Positions 1 to 5,823 of a DNA stretch of 9,311 bases are shown one piece after another (position 1 is the stretch's first letter; the number at the start of each line of letters is the position of its first letter). Position numbers and translations under genes: made by a program. The notes under the pieces are model-generated. The model was given only the letters and a program-made list of their open reading frames with translations. It was not told the DNA's origin and made no database searches. Source of the stretch: an uncultured Methanobrevibacter sp. GTDB lineage: Archaea; Methanobacteriota; Methanobacteria; Methanobacteriales; Methanobacteriaceae. The stretch lies in NCBI GenBank assembly GCA_902795935.1, contig CADBMS010000047.1, positions 1 through 9,311 on the forward strand. The letters run 5' to 3'.

Positions 1-122
1 AAAAGGAATTCTAAAACAATTCAACCTAAAAATAAAATATTGAAACAAATATAACACAAATTTCTAAAAACCACCAAAGTTTTTGAATGTACGGATAATA
101 CTAAAAATATATATTATAGCAA

Positions 123-147
123 TATACTATAATTAATATATAGTATA
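123..147. repeat. Nine-base-pair inverted repeat
   Basis: TATACTATA (123-131) is an exact inverted copy of TATAGTATA (139-147), with a 7-base spacer. It overlaps a TATA-like tract about 200 bases before tfe. It could be an operator, the hairpin of an upstream transcript, or chance in such A+T-rich DNA. There is no adjacent oligo-T run to support a terminator. Confidence 0.35.
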
Positions 148-251
148 GAATTGTATAGGCTAAATTTCTGAATTATTTATTATGAATATTTTTTAAAATC
201 TTATTATTTGATATTAACCTAATTTTTATTAATTGCATAAGTATTAATTAA

Positions 252-263
252 TTTAAATAAATA
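252..263 (+). promoter_or_regulatory. Candidate TATA box for tfe
   Basis: TTTAAATAAATA resembles the archaeal TATA box. A start site about 25 bases downstream (near 285) would give a leader of roughly 58 bases before the tfe start codon. Competing A+T tracts further upstream make the choice uncertain. Confidence 0.35.
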
Positions 264-342
264 TGATGGTTATGCTAAGGAAATAGATAATACTCATAAA
301 ACTAAATAGTTTGTAAAGTTTAGTGTTATAAGGAGGAGCATA

Positions 343-876
343 ATGCTAAATAACCCATTAGTTCAAGAATTACTTTATGAACTTATTAATGAAAACAATG
401 AAGAAGAGGATTGTAGTGTTCAAATAATAGAATGTCTAAATGAGGGATTAGTTACTGATGAAGATATTGCTGAAGCTACTGAATTAAGATTAAACATTGT
501 TAGAAGAGTATTATACAAATTATATGATTCAGGGTTAGCTAGTTATAAAAGAAGTAAAGATCCTGATACCCAATGGTTTACATATGAATGGACTTTTGAA
601 AAAGAAAATGTCAAAGAAATGTGTATTAAAAAGAGAGATGAAGAGCTTTCTAAATTAAAAGAAGCTTTGGAATTTGAAGAAAATAATATGTTTTTCACAT
701 GTAAATCTAACGATTGCCGACTTACATTTGAAGATGCATCAGAATTAGCTTTTATATGTCCTAACTGTGGTAGCACACTAGAATTTACAGATAATGAAGA
801 AATCATTAAAGATTTAAAATATGCAATAAAAGATAAAGAATTTTTTGATGAAAAATTGATATCTGAACTTTCATAA
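343..876 (+). CDS. tfe: Transcription initiation factor E, alpha subunit (TFE)
   Basis: Archaeal homologue of the N-terminal half of eukaryotic TFIIE-alpha. It joins the TBP/TFB/RNA polymerase pre-initiation complex, binds the polymerase clamp and promotes promoter opening. The 177-residue length is normal for archaeal TFE. Residues about 1-85 form the winged-helix domain (a segment near 36-65 reads as helix-turn-helix). Residues about 86-115 are a charged helical linker. The C-terminal zinc ribbon has its four cysteines as C120-x4-C125 and C139-P-N-C142, so it is intact. The ATG is fixed by a near-perfect Shine-Dalgarno AGGAGG at 331-336, six or so bases upstream. The following HD gene starts 83 bases downstream behind its own TATA-like element, so tfe may be transcribed alone. 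Identification is secure from domain order, length and cysteine pattern. Confidence 0.93.
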   Translation: MLNNPLVQELLYELINENNEEEDCSVQIIECLNEGLVTDEDIAEATELRLNIVRRVLYKLYDSGLASYKRSKDPDTQWFTYEWTFEKENVKEMCIKKRDEELSKLKEALEFEENNMFFTCKSNDCRLTFEDASELAFICPNCGSTLEFTDNEEIIKDLKYAIKDKEFFDEKLISELS

Positions 877-906
877 TTCTTATTTGAAATTCATTTTTCA
901 TAACTA

Positions 907-921
907 TTTTAATATATAATT
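907..921 (+). promoter_or_regulatory. Candidate TATA box for the HD-domain gene
   Basis: TTTTAATATATAATT lies about 40-50 bases before the start codon at 960, predicting a short leader starting near 940. A T5 run at 894-898, just upstream, could end the tfe transcript in the oligo-T manner usual in archaea. Confidence 0.4.
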
Positions 922-959
922 TAAAATTCTTATTTTATTATAGGGAATGTGTTTTTTCT

Positions 960-1457
960 ATGAAATCTTGTCTTAATTTCCTTAGAGAAATTGGTTGTGA
1001 AGAATGGGTTATTAATCATTCATATGAGGTTACTTTAAAAGCTTTAGAGTTAGCTGAAGATTTGAAAAATGATTATGATATTGATTTTAAGTTAGTTAAA
1101 GATGGTGCCTTATTACATGATATTGGTAGGTCTAAAACCAATGGAATCAAACATGCAATTATTGGTGCAGAAATTTTAAAAGAATTTAATTACCCTTTAG
1201 AAGTTAGAAATATTGTTGAAAGACATATAGGTGCAGGCATTCCTAAAGAAGAAGCTATAATATTAAATTTACCATTTCGTGATTATTTACCAATAACTTT
1301 AGAAGAAAAAATTGTCACTCATGCTGATAATTTATTGAATGGGAGTACTAGAGTAAGTCTTGATTTTGTTATTAATAAATGGTCTAAACGAATTGGTTCA
1401 AATCATCCTGCAATTTTTCGTTTAAAAGCAATAGATGAATTTATAGTGCGAAAATAA
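960..1457 (+). CDS. HD-domain protein, archaeal TIGR00295-type
   Basis: A 165-residue soluble protein of the HD superfamily, whose members are metal-dependent phosphohydrolases acting on nucleotides or nucleic acids. The metal-binding pattern is visible in order: H20, the H53-D54 doublet (in LLHDIG), H65, H89 (in ERHIGAG) and D123 (in HAD). All expected ligands are present, so the enzyme is probably active. The length and the ERHIGAG segment fit the small archaeal family I know as TIGR00295; its substrate is not established. It stands alone between tfe and arcS with gaps of 83 and 77 bases, so the context gives only a loose link to information processing. The start codon is preceded by a GGGA at 943-946, a rather long 13 bases upstream, so translation initiation may be weak. 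The fold is confident; the role is unknown. Confidence 0.82.
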   Translation: MKSCLNFLREIGCEEWVINHSYEVTLKALELAEDLKNDYDIDFKLVKDGALLHDIGRSKTNGIKHAIIGAEILKEFNYPLEVRNIVERHIGAGIPKEEAIILNLPFRDYLPITLEEKIVTHADNLLNGSTRVSLDFVINKWSKRIGSNHPAIFRLKAIDEFIVRK

Positions 1458-1470
1458 ATTATTTAAGTGA

Positions 1471-1480
1471 ATATATATTA
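1471..1480 (+). promoter_or_regulatory. Candidate TATA box for arcS
   Basis: ATATATATTA sits about 60 bases before the TTG start at 1535. A start site near 1500 would leave a leader of about 35 bases containing the ribosome binding site GTGAGGA at 1522-1528. Confidence 0.4.
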
Positions 1481-1534
1481 AATAATTATAATAGGTATAT
1501 TTTTATTATTAATTTTTATATGTGAGGATTTAAA

Positions 1535-2443
1535 TTGAAAATTTTATGTTCTAATGAAGAATCACTTTATCGACCTGAGGCAGTTAGGTGGAGAAGAAGA
1601 ATGACTTTGTTAAAACCATTAGGCGATGCAATAGTTATTTTACCATGCAGTATGAAAAAACCTTATTCTAGCTCACAATCTCATCAAATTTTTATGAAAG
1701 TTAGTAAGCGTATACAAGAACTTATATTAACTTCACCTTTTGGAATATGTCCTAGAGAAATGGAAAAAACATATCCTATCCAATCATATGATGTATCTAC
1801 TACAGGAGACTGGTCTCAAGAAGAAATTAATATTATAGGCGAAGTTTTAAAAAAATATGTTGCAGATAAAAAAGTTTTAGCACATGTTGCTGGTGGTTAC
1901 CGCGATGTTTGTGAACAATTTTTAGATGATTGCATTTATACTTGTGTTAATGATAAACCTACTTCTCTAGAGTCTATGAGAAATCTTAGAGAACAAATTA
2001 AAAACTATCCTAAAATTTCAGCTCAAGAAAAATTAATTCATGGTCTTAGATCTTTAGCTATTTATCAGTTTGGTGAAGGCGGAGAAGCATTAATTCCTAA
2101 TGAAATTAGGGTTAAAGGAAGGTATAATAAACAATTATTTTTTGAAAATGAACAACTTGCAACCTTATTAATGGATAATGGTCTTTTTTCACTTAGTTTG
2201 AAAGGAGGAGAACTATTATCTAAGATTAATAGTAAATGGATTAATATTGATTTTAATTTAGAAACTAATACTATTTTTTCACCAGGTATTTCAGAAGCAG
2301 ACCCTAATATTATACCTAAAGATGAAGTTATCATTTTAAAAGACGGCAATGTTATTGGTGTAGGTAAAGCCGTTCTTAATGGTGAAGAAATGGTTCGTGC
2401 CACAAGTGGTGTGGCAGTTCGTGTTAGACATCGAGTTAAATAA
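1535..2443 (+). CDS. arcS: Archaeosine synthase ArcS, short form (core plus PUA)
   Basis: ArcS acts in synthesis of archaeosine (G+) at position 15 of archaeal tRNAs: after TgtA inserts preQ0, ArcS adds to the nitrile (lysine in the system with the radical-SAM partner RaSEA). The family hallmark PC-x3-KPY-x2-S-x2-H is exact here: P37, C38, K42-P43-Y44, S47, H50. Residues about 1-150 are this catalytic core, about 160-225 a linker domain, and about 245-302 a PUA RNA-binding domain (FSPG, later GVGKA and SGVAVRVRH). At 302 residues it lacks the TGT-like N-terminal half of the long ArcS proteins. The start is TTG at 1535: an in-frame ATG at 1520 is followed directly by TGA, the GTGAGGA ribosome site ends six bases before the TTG, and the next in-frame ATG (codon 23) would remove conserved sequence. 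It could instead be named a TGT-related protein of unknown detail. Confidence 0.85.
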   Translation: MKILCSNEESLYRPEAVRWRRRMTLLKPLGDAIVILPCSMKKPYSSSQSHQIFMKVSKRIQELILTSPFGICPREMEKTYPIQSYDVSTTGDWSQEEINIIGEVLKKYVADKKVLAHVAGGYRDVCEQFLDDCIYTCVNDKPTSLESMRNLREQIKNYPKISAQEKLIHGLRSLAIYQFGEGGEALIPNEIRVKGRYNKQLFFENEQLATLLMDNGLFSLSLKGGELLSKINSKWINIDFNLETNTIFSPGISEADPNIIPKDEVIILKDGNVIGVGKAVLNGEEMVRATSGVAVRVRHRVK

Positions 2444-2459
2444 AAAAATAAACACCTAA

Positions 2460-2483
2460 TACTTATTATTTTTTTGATAAGTA
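2460..2483 (+). terminator. Hairpin with oligo-T after arcS
   Basis: TACTTAT (2460-2466) pairs exactly with ATAAGTA (2477-2483), and a T7 run (2469-2475) lies in the loop. It begins 17 bases after the arcS stop codon. Archaeal termination depends mainly on the T run, so the T7 may be the working part and the stem incidental. Confidence 0.5.
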
Positions 2484-2527
2484 AACTGTGAAAACCAATA
2501 ACATTATATAGTGTTACTGATATTATT

Positions 2528-2537
2528 CTATATAATT
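2528..2537 (+). promoter_or_regulatory. Candidate TATA box for the DUF59 gene
   Basis: CTATATAATT is the best TATA-like element in the 192-base gap before the start at 2636. A start near 2557 would give a leader of roughly 80 bases that includes the hairpin elements at 2590-2620. Confidence 0.4.
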
Positions 2538-2589
2538 AAGTAAGTACACAAATAAATAACATATAACAAGATTATAAAAGTCATATAAT

Positions 2590-2620
2590 CAGATTTTTTA
2601 AATCTGTTGTTTATAGATTT
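2590..2620 (+). repeat. Three mutually complementary leader segments
   Basis: CAGATTT (2590-2596) pairs with AAATCTG (2600-2606) around a 3-base loop. The same middle segment AAATCT (2600-2605) can instead pair with AGATTT at 2615-2620, just before the ribosome site GAGGT at 2626-2630. The two pairings exclude each other. Chance is possible, because all segments are A+T-rich. Confidence 0.35.
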
Positions 2621-2635
2621 TATTAGAGGTATAAT

Positions 2636-2926
2636 ATGTCAGAAGAAGTTATACAAAATATCAAAGAATCAATATCTAAAGTAATGGACCCCCATATGGG
2701 TGTTAGCATTATGGAAATGGGTTTAGTTGAAGATATTGCATATGATGAAAATTCACAAATTGCAAAAATCACTATTAAACCTACTAATCCTGGTTGTATG
2801 AGTGCTGCTCGTATGGCTATGGATGCTAGAACTCAAGCTGAAAGTGTTGAATCTGTTATTAAAGCAGAAGTGACAGTAAATGGACACATGATGGCTGATG
2901 CGATTAATGAAATGGTTAATAAATAA
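2636..2926 (+). CDS. DUF59/MIP18-family Fe-S assembly protein
   Basis: A 96-residue protein of the MIP18/DUF59 family, related to SufT, PaaD and eukaryotic CIA2, which help build or deliver iron-sulfur clusters. The hallmark features are present: D18-P19 near the start of the domain, the S24-I25-x-E-M-G-L-V segment (to V31), and a single conserved cysteine C54 in TNPGC. The protein is essentially the bare domain, with no partner domain. Methanogens are rich in Fe-S enzymes, so a housekeeping role is reasonable, but the client protein is not shown by the neighbours. The ATG has GAGGT at 2626-2630, five bases upstream. It is a single-gene unit between the arcS terminator and the tRNA gene. The family assignment is secure; the exact function is inferred. 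Confidence 0.85.
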   Translation: MSEEVIQNIKESISKVMDPHMGVSIMEMGLVEDIAYDENSQIAKITIKPTNPGCMSAARMAMDARTQAESVESVIKAEVTVNGHMMADAINEMVNK

Positions 2927-2998
2927 TCATTTTATTTAATAATAATTATAATTATGTTTATCTATTAATTTAGTTAATACCATAATGATTTCAATTTA

Positions 2999-3017
2999 AG
3001 ATTAATATTATTAATCT
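2999..3017 (+). repeat. Eight-base-pair hairpin between the DUF59 gene and tRNA-Ile
   Basis: AGATTAAT (2999-3006) pairs exactly with ATTAATCT (3010-3017) around a 3-base loop. It lies 72 bases after the DUF59 stop codon and is not followed by a T run. It may protect a transcript end or be chance. Confidence 0.3.
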
Positions 3018-3057
3018 ATAGAACAAATATAAACAGAAAATATATATATTAGAAATA

Positions 3058-3067
3058 GTATATATTA
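3058..3067 (+). promoter_or_regulatory. TATA box for tRNA-Ile
   Basis: GTATATATTA is centred about 37 bases before the first base of the tRNA, so a start site about 25 bases downstream gives a short 5' leader to be removed by RNase P. A second TATA-like tract (3041-3050) lies slightly further upstream. Confidence 0.5.
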
Positions 3068-3099
3068 AAAATAGCCTTTTTGATAACAAATATCATAAT

Positions 3100-3172
<73 letters not shown>

Positions 3173-3190
3173 TTTTTATAATACTTTTTT
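3173..3190 (+). terminator. Oligo-T terminator of tRNA-Ile
   Basis: T5 (3173-3177) begins right after the discriminator base and T6 (3185-3190) follows, the usual oligo-T signal for ending archaeal transcripts. Confidence 0.6.
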
Positions 3191-3395
3191 ATAATAATTT
3201 AAACTAGAATCTTTAAATAATTGTATATGCTTAAAAAATATTTTTAATACTTATATTGAAAATACTATTTTTAAAATAAATGTTGATGAAATGCTAAACA
3301 AATAATACATAAAATTACTCATCCATTTATTAAATGTAATCAAGACAATAATTGATAATTTCTTTGAATGTTAAAATTCAATTAGATAATATAAT
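3191..3395. other. Non-coding spacer before the ACT regulator
   Basis: Very A+T-rich, with only short open frames and no recognisable RNA. The only structure seen is a small hairpin, TTGAAT (3364-3369) with ATTCAA (3376-3381). The whole gene-free stretch from the tRNA to the regulator is about 300 bases; its last 80 bases carry the promoter and operator described separately. Confidence 0.5.
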
Positions 3396-3436
3396 AAATA
3401 TAATATTCATTGTACATAATAATTCAATGATGTACA
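3396..3436 (+). promoter_or_regulatory. Promoter with two TGTACA palindromes (putative TRP boxes)
   Basis: A TATA-like tract (about 3396-3403, AAATATAA) is followed by two identical palindromes TGTACA at 3411-3416 and 3431-3436. Their centres are exactly 20 bases apart, about two helical turns, and the second ends 40 bases before the regulator's start codon. With flanks, the pair also forms an inverted repeat, TTGTACAT (3410-3417) and ATGTACAA (3430-3437). TGTACA is the TRP-box consensus reported for the TrpY repressor of Methanothermobacter thermautotrophicus. The predicted transcription start (near 3425) falls between the boxes, so protein bound there could block initiation. Autoregulation is an inference. 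Confidence 0.6.
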
Positions 3437-3476
3437 AAAAAAATTAAAGATATAATTTAATATTGGAATGTTAAAC

Positions 3477-3980
3477 ATGTGGACAAAAATAAAAAAAACC
3501 TTCGAAAAATATCCTGCAAGAGCCATGGTTGCTAAAAAAATTATGAGTTTAGGTTTTAGAATATCTGAAAACGAAAAAATCTATTGTAAGGATGTGGAAA
3601 TAAGTGACATGGCATTATCCAGATCTATAAATGTTGATAGAAGAAGTATTAAAGCAACTGTAAAAACAATCCTTGCAGACGAAGAACTGTCAAATATATT
3701 TTTAAATATCAATCCTGCAGGACCATTACTACAAAATATTGCACCACATTTGGATCTGGGAGTGGTTGAATTAGAAGCTAGTGATGAAACAAAAGGAATA
3801 TTGGCTGAAGCTACATCATTGATAAGTCAAGAAAATATTAGTATACGCCAAGCATATGCAAATGATCCTGAATTAGAAGATATTCCAAAATTAACAATAA
3901 TAACTGAATATAAATTACCTAGCAAATTGTTACCTAAATTTTTAGAAATTGACGGTGTGAAAAAAGTTTCAATAAGTTAA
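3477..3980 (+). CDS. TrpY-like HTH and ACT-domain amino acid regulator
   Basis: A 167-residue archaeal regulator of the COG2150 kind (regulator of amino acid metabolism with an ACT domain). Residues about 16-70 form the N-terminal DNA-binding part; 42-65 read as a helix-turn-helix (ISDMALSRS, then RRSIKATV). Residues about 94-167 match an ACT ligand-binding domain, ending in the strand VKKVSIS. TrpY, the tryptophan-sensing repressor of Methanothermobacter, has this layout and binds TGTACA, and two TGTACA sites lie just upstream here, so a TrpY orthologue or close paralogue is likely. No trp genes lie in the window; tryptophan as ligand is inferred. I start at ATG 3477 because GGA (3465-3467) is then nine bases upstream; the ATG at 3468 abuts that GGA and would add only three residues (MLN). 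Confidence 0.8.
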   Translation: MWTKIKKTFEKYPARAMVAKKIMSLGFRISENEKIYCKDVEISDMALSRSINVDRRSIKATVKTILADEELSNIFLNINPAGPLLQNIAPHLDLGVVELEASDETKGILAEATSLISQENISIRQAYANDPELEDIPKLTIITEYKLPSKLLPKFLEIDGVKKVSIS

Positions 3981-4014
3981 AAAATTATTTAAAATTATTA
4001 AAAATATAAAACTA

Positions 4015-4036
4015 TTTTTTTGAGATTAAAAAAAAA
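4015..4036. terminator. Two-way oligo-T terminator between the regulator and hypC
   Basis: T7 on the + strand (4015-4021) lies 34 bases after the regulator's stop. A9 (4028-4036), which is T9 on the - strand, lies 24 bases after the hypC stop. Together they can end both convergent transcripts in the oligo-T manner of archaea. Confidence 0.65.
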
Positions 4037-4060
4037 TAAAGAATTCTGAATAAAATATAG

Positions 4061-4309
4061 TTATAATGTTTGTTCATCCTCTTCATCAAGGATTTTTAAA
4101 AGTTCATCCCAAGCTTCTAATGATTCTTTAGCAGCTTCATCAGTCATTACTTCAATGGCATATCCTGAATGAACTAAAACATAACGTCCTTCTTCAACAT
4201 CATCAAGTAAATCCAATTTTACTTGCTGCCGTACACCACCAAAATCTACAACAGCCATTTTATCAGAGCTATTTATTTCAATTACTTGAGCAGGTGCTGC
4301 AATACACAT
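4061..4309 (-). CDS. hypC: Hydrogenase maturation chaperone HypC
   Basis: HypC is a small cytoplasmic chaperone which, with HypD, carries the Fe(CN)2CO unit and delivers it to the large subunit of [NiFe]-hydrogenases. The 82-residue protein has the family signature at its very N-terminus: M1-C2-x3-P6 (MCIAAPAQV), with C2 the essential cysteine exposed after removal of Met1. Also typical are DFGG (22-25) and the GRYVLVHSGYAIE segment (41-53). The last 12 residues are acidic. The start has a clear GGAG on the - strand (4318-4321), eight bases upstream. The gene stands alone, not with hypD or other hyp genes in this window. Hydrogenotrophic methanogens need several [NiFe]-hydrogenases (for example Frh, Mvh, Eha, Ehb), which would be its clients. 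It is divergent from the flavoprotein gene across a 205-base gap. Confidence 0.95.
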   Translation of the reverse strand: MCIAAPAQVIEINSSDKMAVVDFGGVRQQVKLDLLDDVEEGRYVLVHSGYAIEVMTDEAAKESLEAWDELLKILDEEDEQTL

Positions 4310-4409
4310 AAAATTATCTCCTTTAAATTATTATGAATAAATATTTTTTAAATAAAATCTCAGTAGATTAATATTTTTATTATTTAACAAGATTACTCAA
4401 TAAACTATC

Positions 4410-4430
4410 ATATCTCTTTGATTAAGATAT
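4410..4430. repeat. Short inverted repeat upstream of the flavoprotein gene
   Basis: ATATCT (4410-4415) and AGATAT (4425-4430) form a 6-bp inverted repeat with a 9-base spacer, just upstream of the TATA-like element at 4450-4460. It could be an operator in the shared hypC/flavoprotein promoter region, or chance. Confidence 0.25.
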
Positions 4431-4449
4431 TACTAGTTAGTTTAAGAAT

Positions 4450-4460
4450 ACATATAAATA
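4450..4460 (+). promoter_or_regulatory. Candidate TATA box for the flavoprotein gene
   Basis: ACATATAAATA lies about 60 bases before the ATG at 4515. A start near 4480 would leave a leader of about 35 bases that contains the AGGGGA ribosome site (4501-4506). Confidence 0.45.
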
Positions 4461-4514
4461 ATTGGGTAGTATTAAAATTATTTAAACAATTAATATGATT
4501 AGGGGATTAAAAGA

Positions 4515-5807
4515 ATGCAAATAGTTATAATTGGAGGAGGTCCTGCTGGACGTACAAGTGCTATTGAATTAGCAAAATTAGGTGAAAATGTAACTTTAAT
4601 CGAAGCAAAACATGTTGGTGGAACTTGTTTAAATGAAGGCTGTATGATGATTAATGGATTATCTGAAATAGCTAGGTTTATAGAAGATAGTGAAAATTAT
4701 AATAAATTAGGAATATTAAACATAAAATATAATTTTGAATATGAACCAATAGCAGCAGGTATTAAGAAAACATTAAATATTTTCCGTTCAATTAATGAAA
4801 ATGAAATTCTTGAAAATAATGTGAACTTAATTTATGGTGAAGCTACAATTGTAGATGATAAAGTAAAAATAAATGATGAAATCATAGAGTATGATAAATT
4901 ACTAATTTCTACTGGTGCAAAACCGAAGTATCCTCCAATTAAAGGCATTCATAGTGCATTAACCTATAAAGATATTCTAAGTATGAAAAAATTGCCTGAA
5001 AAATTAATTATTATAGGTAGTGGAATTATGGCTACAGAATTCTCTTGGATTTTTTCAAGTATGGGTTCTGAAGTTAAAATGCTATGCAGATCTAATTTTT
5101 TGAATATTTTAAATAAAAAACATAGTAATTATATAAAAAATCATCTATTAAAAAAAGTTGAAATCATAGAAAATGTAAATATTAATGAAATTCATGAAAA
5201 TAAAATTACCACAAATAAAGGTGAATTTGAAGGAGTTATATTATTAGCTACTGGAACTAAACCTAATTCTGAGATTATTGAAGGAATTGTTGAACTTGGA
5301 GATAATGGTGAAATATTAGTTAATAATCATATGCAAACTTCTAAAAAAAATATTTATGCTGCAGGCGATGTTATTGGAGGTATTGGAGGCACACCAATTG
5401 CACGTATGGAAGGAATTGTTGCAGGACATAATATGATTGGAATTGAAGAAGAAGTAGATTATGATTATATACATAAAACCATTAGTCTTAATTATGATGT
5501 ATCTTTCTTTGATTCTGACTTCGATTGTGATGGTGAAGATGATTTCAGTATTTCTGTACCAAATAGTGCAGGTACGGGTTCATTTTGGAGAGTTATTGCA
5601 GGTGAAACTGGTTTTACTGATTTAAATGTTAATTTATATTCAGGAAAAATTAATGGACTAATCTCCGTTGGACCATCTGCAAGATATGTATTCTCTTATT
5701 TATCCATGTTTTTGCGGTTAAATCATGACATTTATGATTATGATAAATTTATTGAAGCTCATCCATCTACTGATACTGTTTATAGATTGATGAGGTTATT
5801 AAAATAA
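4515..5807 (+). CDS. FAD-dependent disulfide reductase, dihydrolipoamide dehydrogenase-like
   Basis: A cytoplasmic flavoprotein of the class I pyridine nucleotide-disulfide reductase family. The FAD-binding motif GGGPAG is at 7-12, the redox disulfide pair C38-x4-C43 lies in GGTCLNEGC, STGAKP is at 132-137, a second dinucleotide-binding motif GSGIMA is at 168-173, and the FAD-contacting YAAGD ends at D285. At 430 residues it is somewhat shorter than typical dihydrolipoamide dehydrogenases (about 460-475). The C-terminal domain (about 315-430) is atypical: the usual PE-x-x-x-VG segment is not found, there is an acidic patch (DSDFDCDGEDD, 333-343), and the usual HPTxSE ending reads HPSTDT (416-421), keeping H416 but not the Glu that normally pairs with it. 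No 2-oxoacid dehydrogenase or glycine-cleavage gene is nearby, so the substrate is unknown; CoA-disulfide or another thiol reductase is possible. AGGGGA at 4501-4506 supports the start. Confidence 0.8.
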   Translation: MQIVIIGGGPAGRTSAIELAKLGENVTLIEAKHVGGTCLNEGCMMINGLSEIARFIEDSENYNKLGILNIKYNFEYEPIAAGIKKTLNIFRSINENEILENNVNLIYGEATIVDDKVKINDEIIEYDKLLISTGAKPKYPPIKGIHSALTYKDILSMKKLPEKLIIIGSGIMATEFSWIFSSMGSEVKMLCRSNFLNILNKKHSNYIKNHLLKKVEIIENVNINEIHENKITTNKGEFEGVILLATGTKPNSEIIEGIVELGDNGEILVNNHMQTSKKNIYAAGDVIGGIGGTPIARMEGIVAGHNMIGIEEEVDYDYIHKTISLNYDVSFFDSDFDCDGEDDFSISVPNSAGTGSFWRVIAGETGFTDLNVNLYSGKINGLISVGPSARYVFSYLSMFLRLNHDIYDYDKFIEAHPSTDTVYRLMRLLK

Positions 5808-5823
5808 ATTAATATTTATGGTT

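Larger units (their letters stand above)
1..342. other. Non-coding lead-in upstream of tfe
   Basis: This stretch is extremely A+T-rich and no convincing gene is seen in it on either strand. One + frame is open from base 1 to a TAA at 52-54 and could be the last 17 codons of a gene entering from the left, but nothing in it is recognisable. The rest holds several TATA-like tracts (about 105-116, 132-142 and 252-263) and one inverted repeat (123-147). The region probably carries the 3' end of an upstream transcript and the tfe promoter and leader. Confidence 0.5.

Noticed and set aside
1..54. 3' end of an upstream gene
   Set aside because: An open frame of 17 codons ends at TAA 52-54, but this is too short to tell from chance, so it is not listed as a gene.
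543..806. Open frame on the - strand inside tfe (87 codons)
   Set aside because: It lies wholly within tfe, resembles no family and is serine/leucine-rich in the way antisense frames of A+T-rich genes usually are.
2065..2403. Open frame on the - strand inside arcS (112 codons)
   Set aside because: It is fully contained in arcS, whose catalytic and PUA motifs are clear; no domain or ribosome site supports the opposite frame.
1535..2443. Calling this gene a standard tRNA-guanine transglycosylase (TgtA)
   Set aside because: The TGT catalytic domain is absent; the PC-x3-KPY-x2-S-x2-H motif with a PUA domain points to ArcS.
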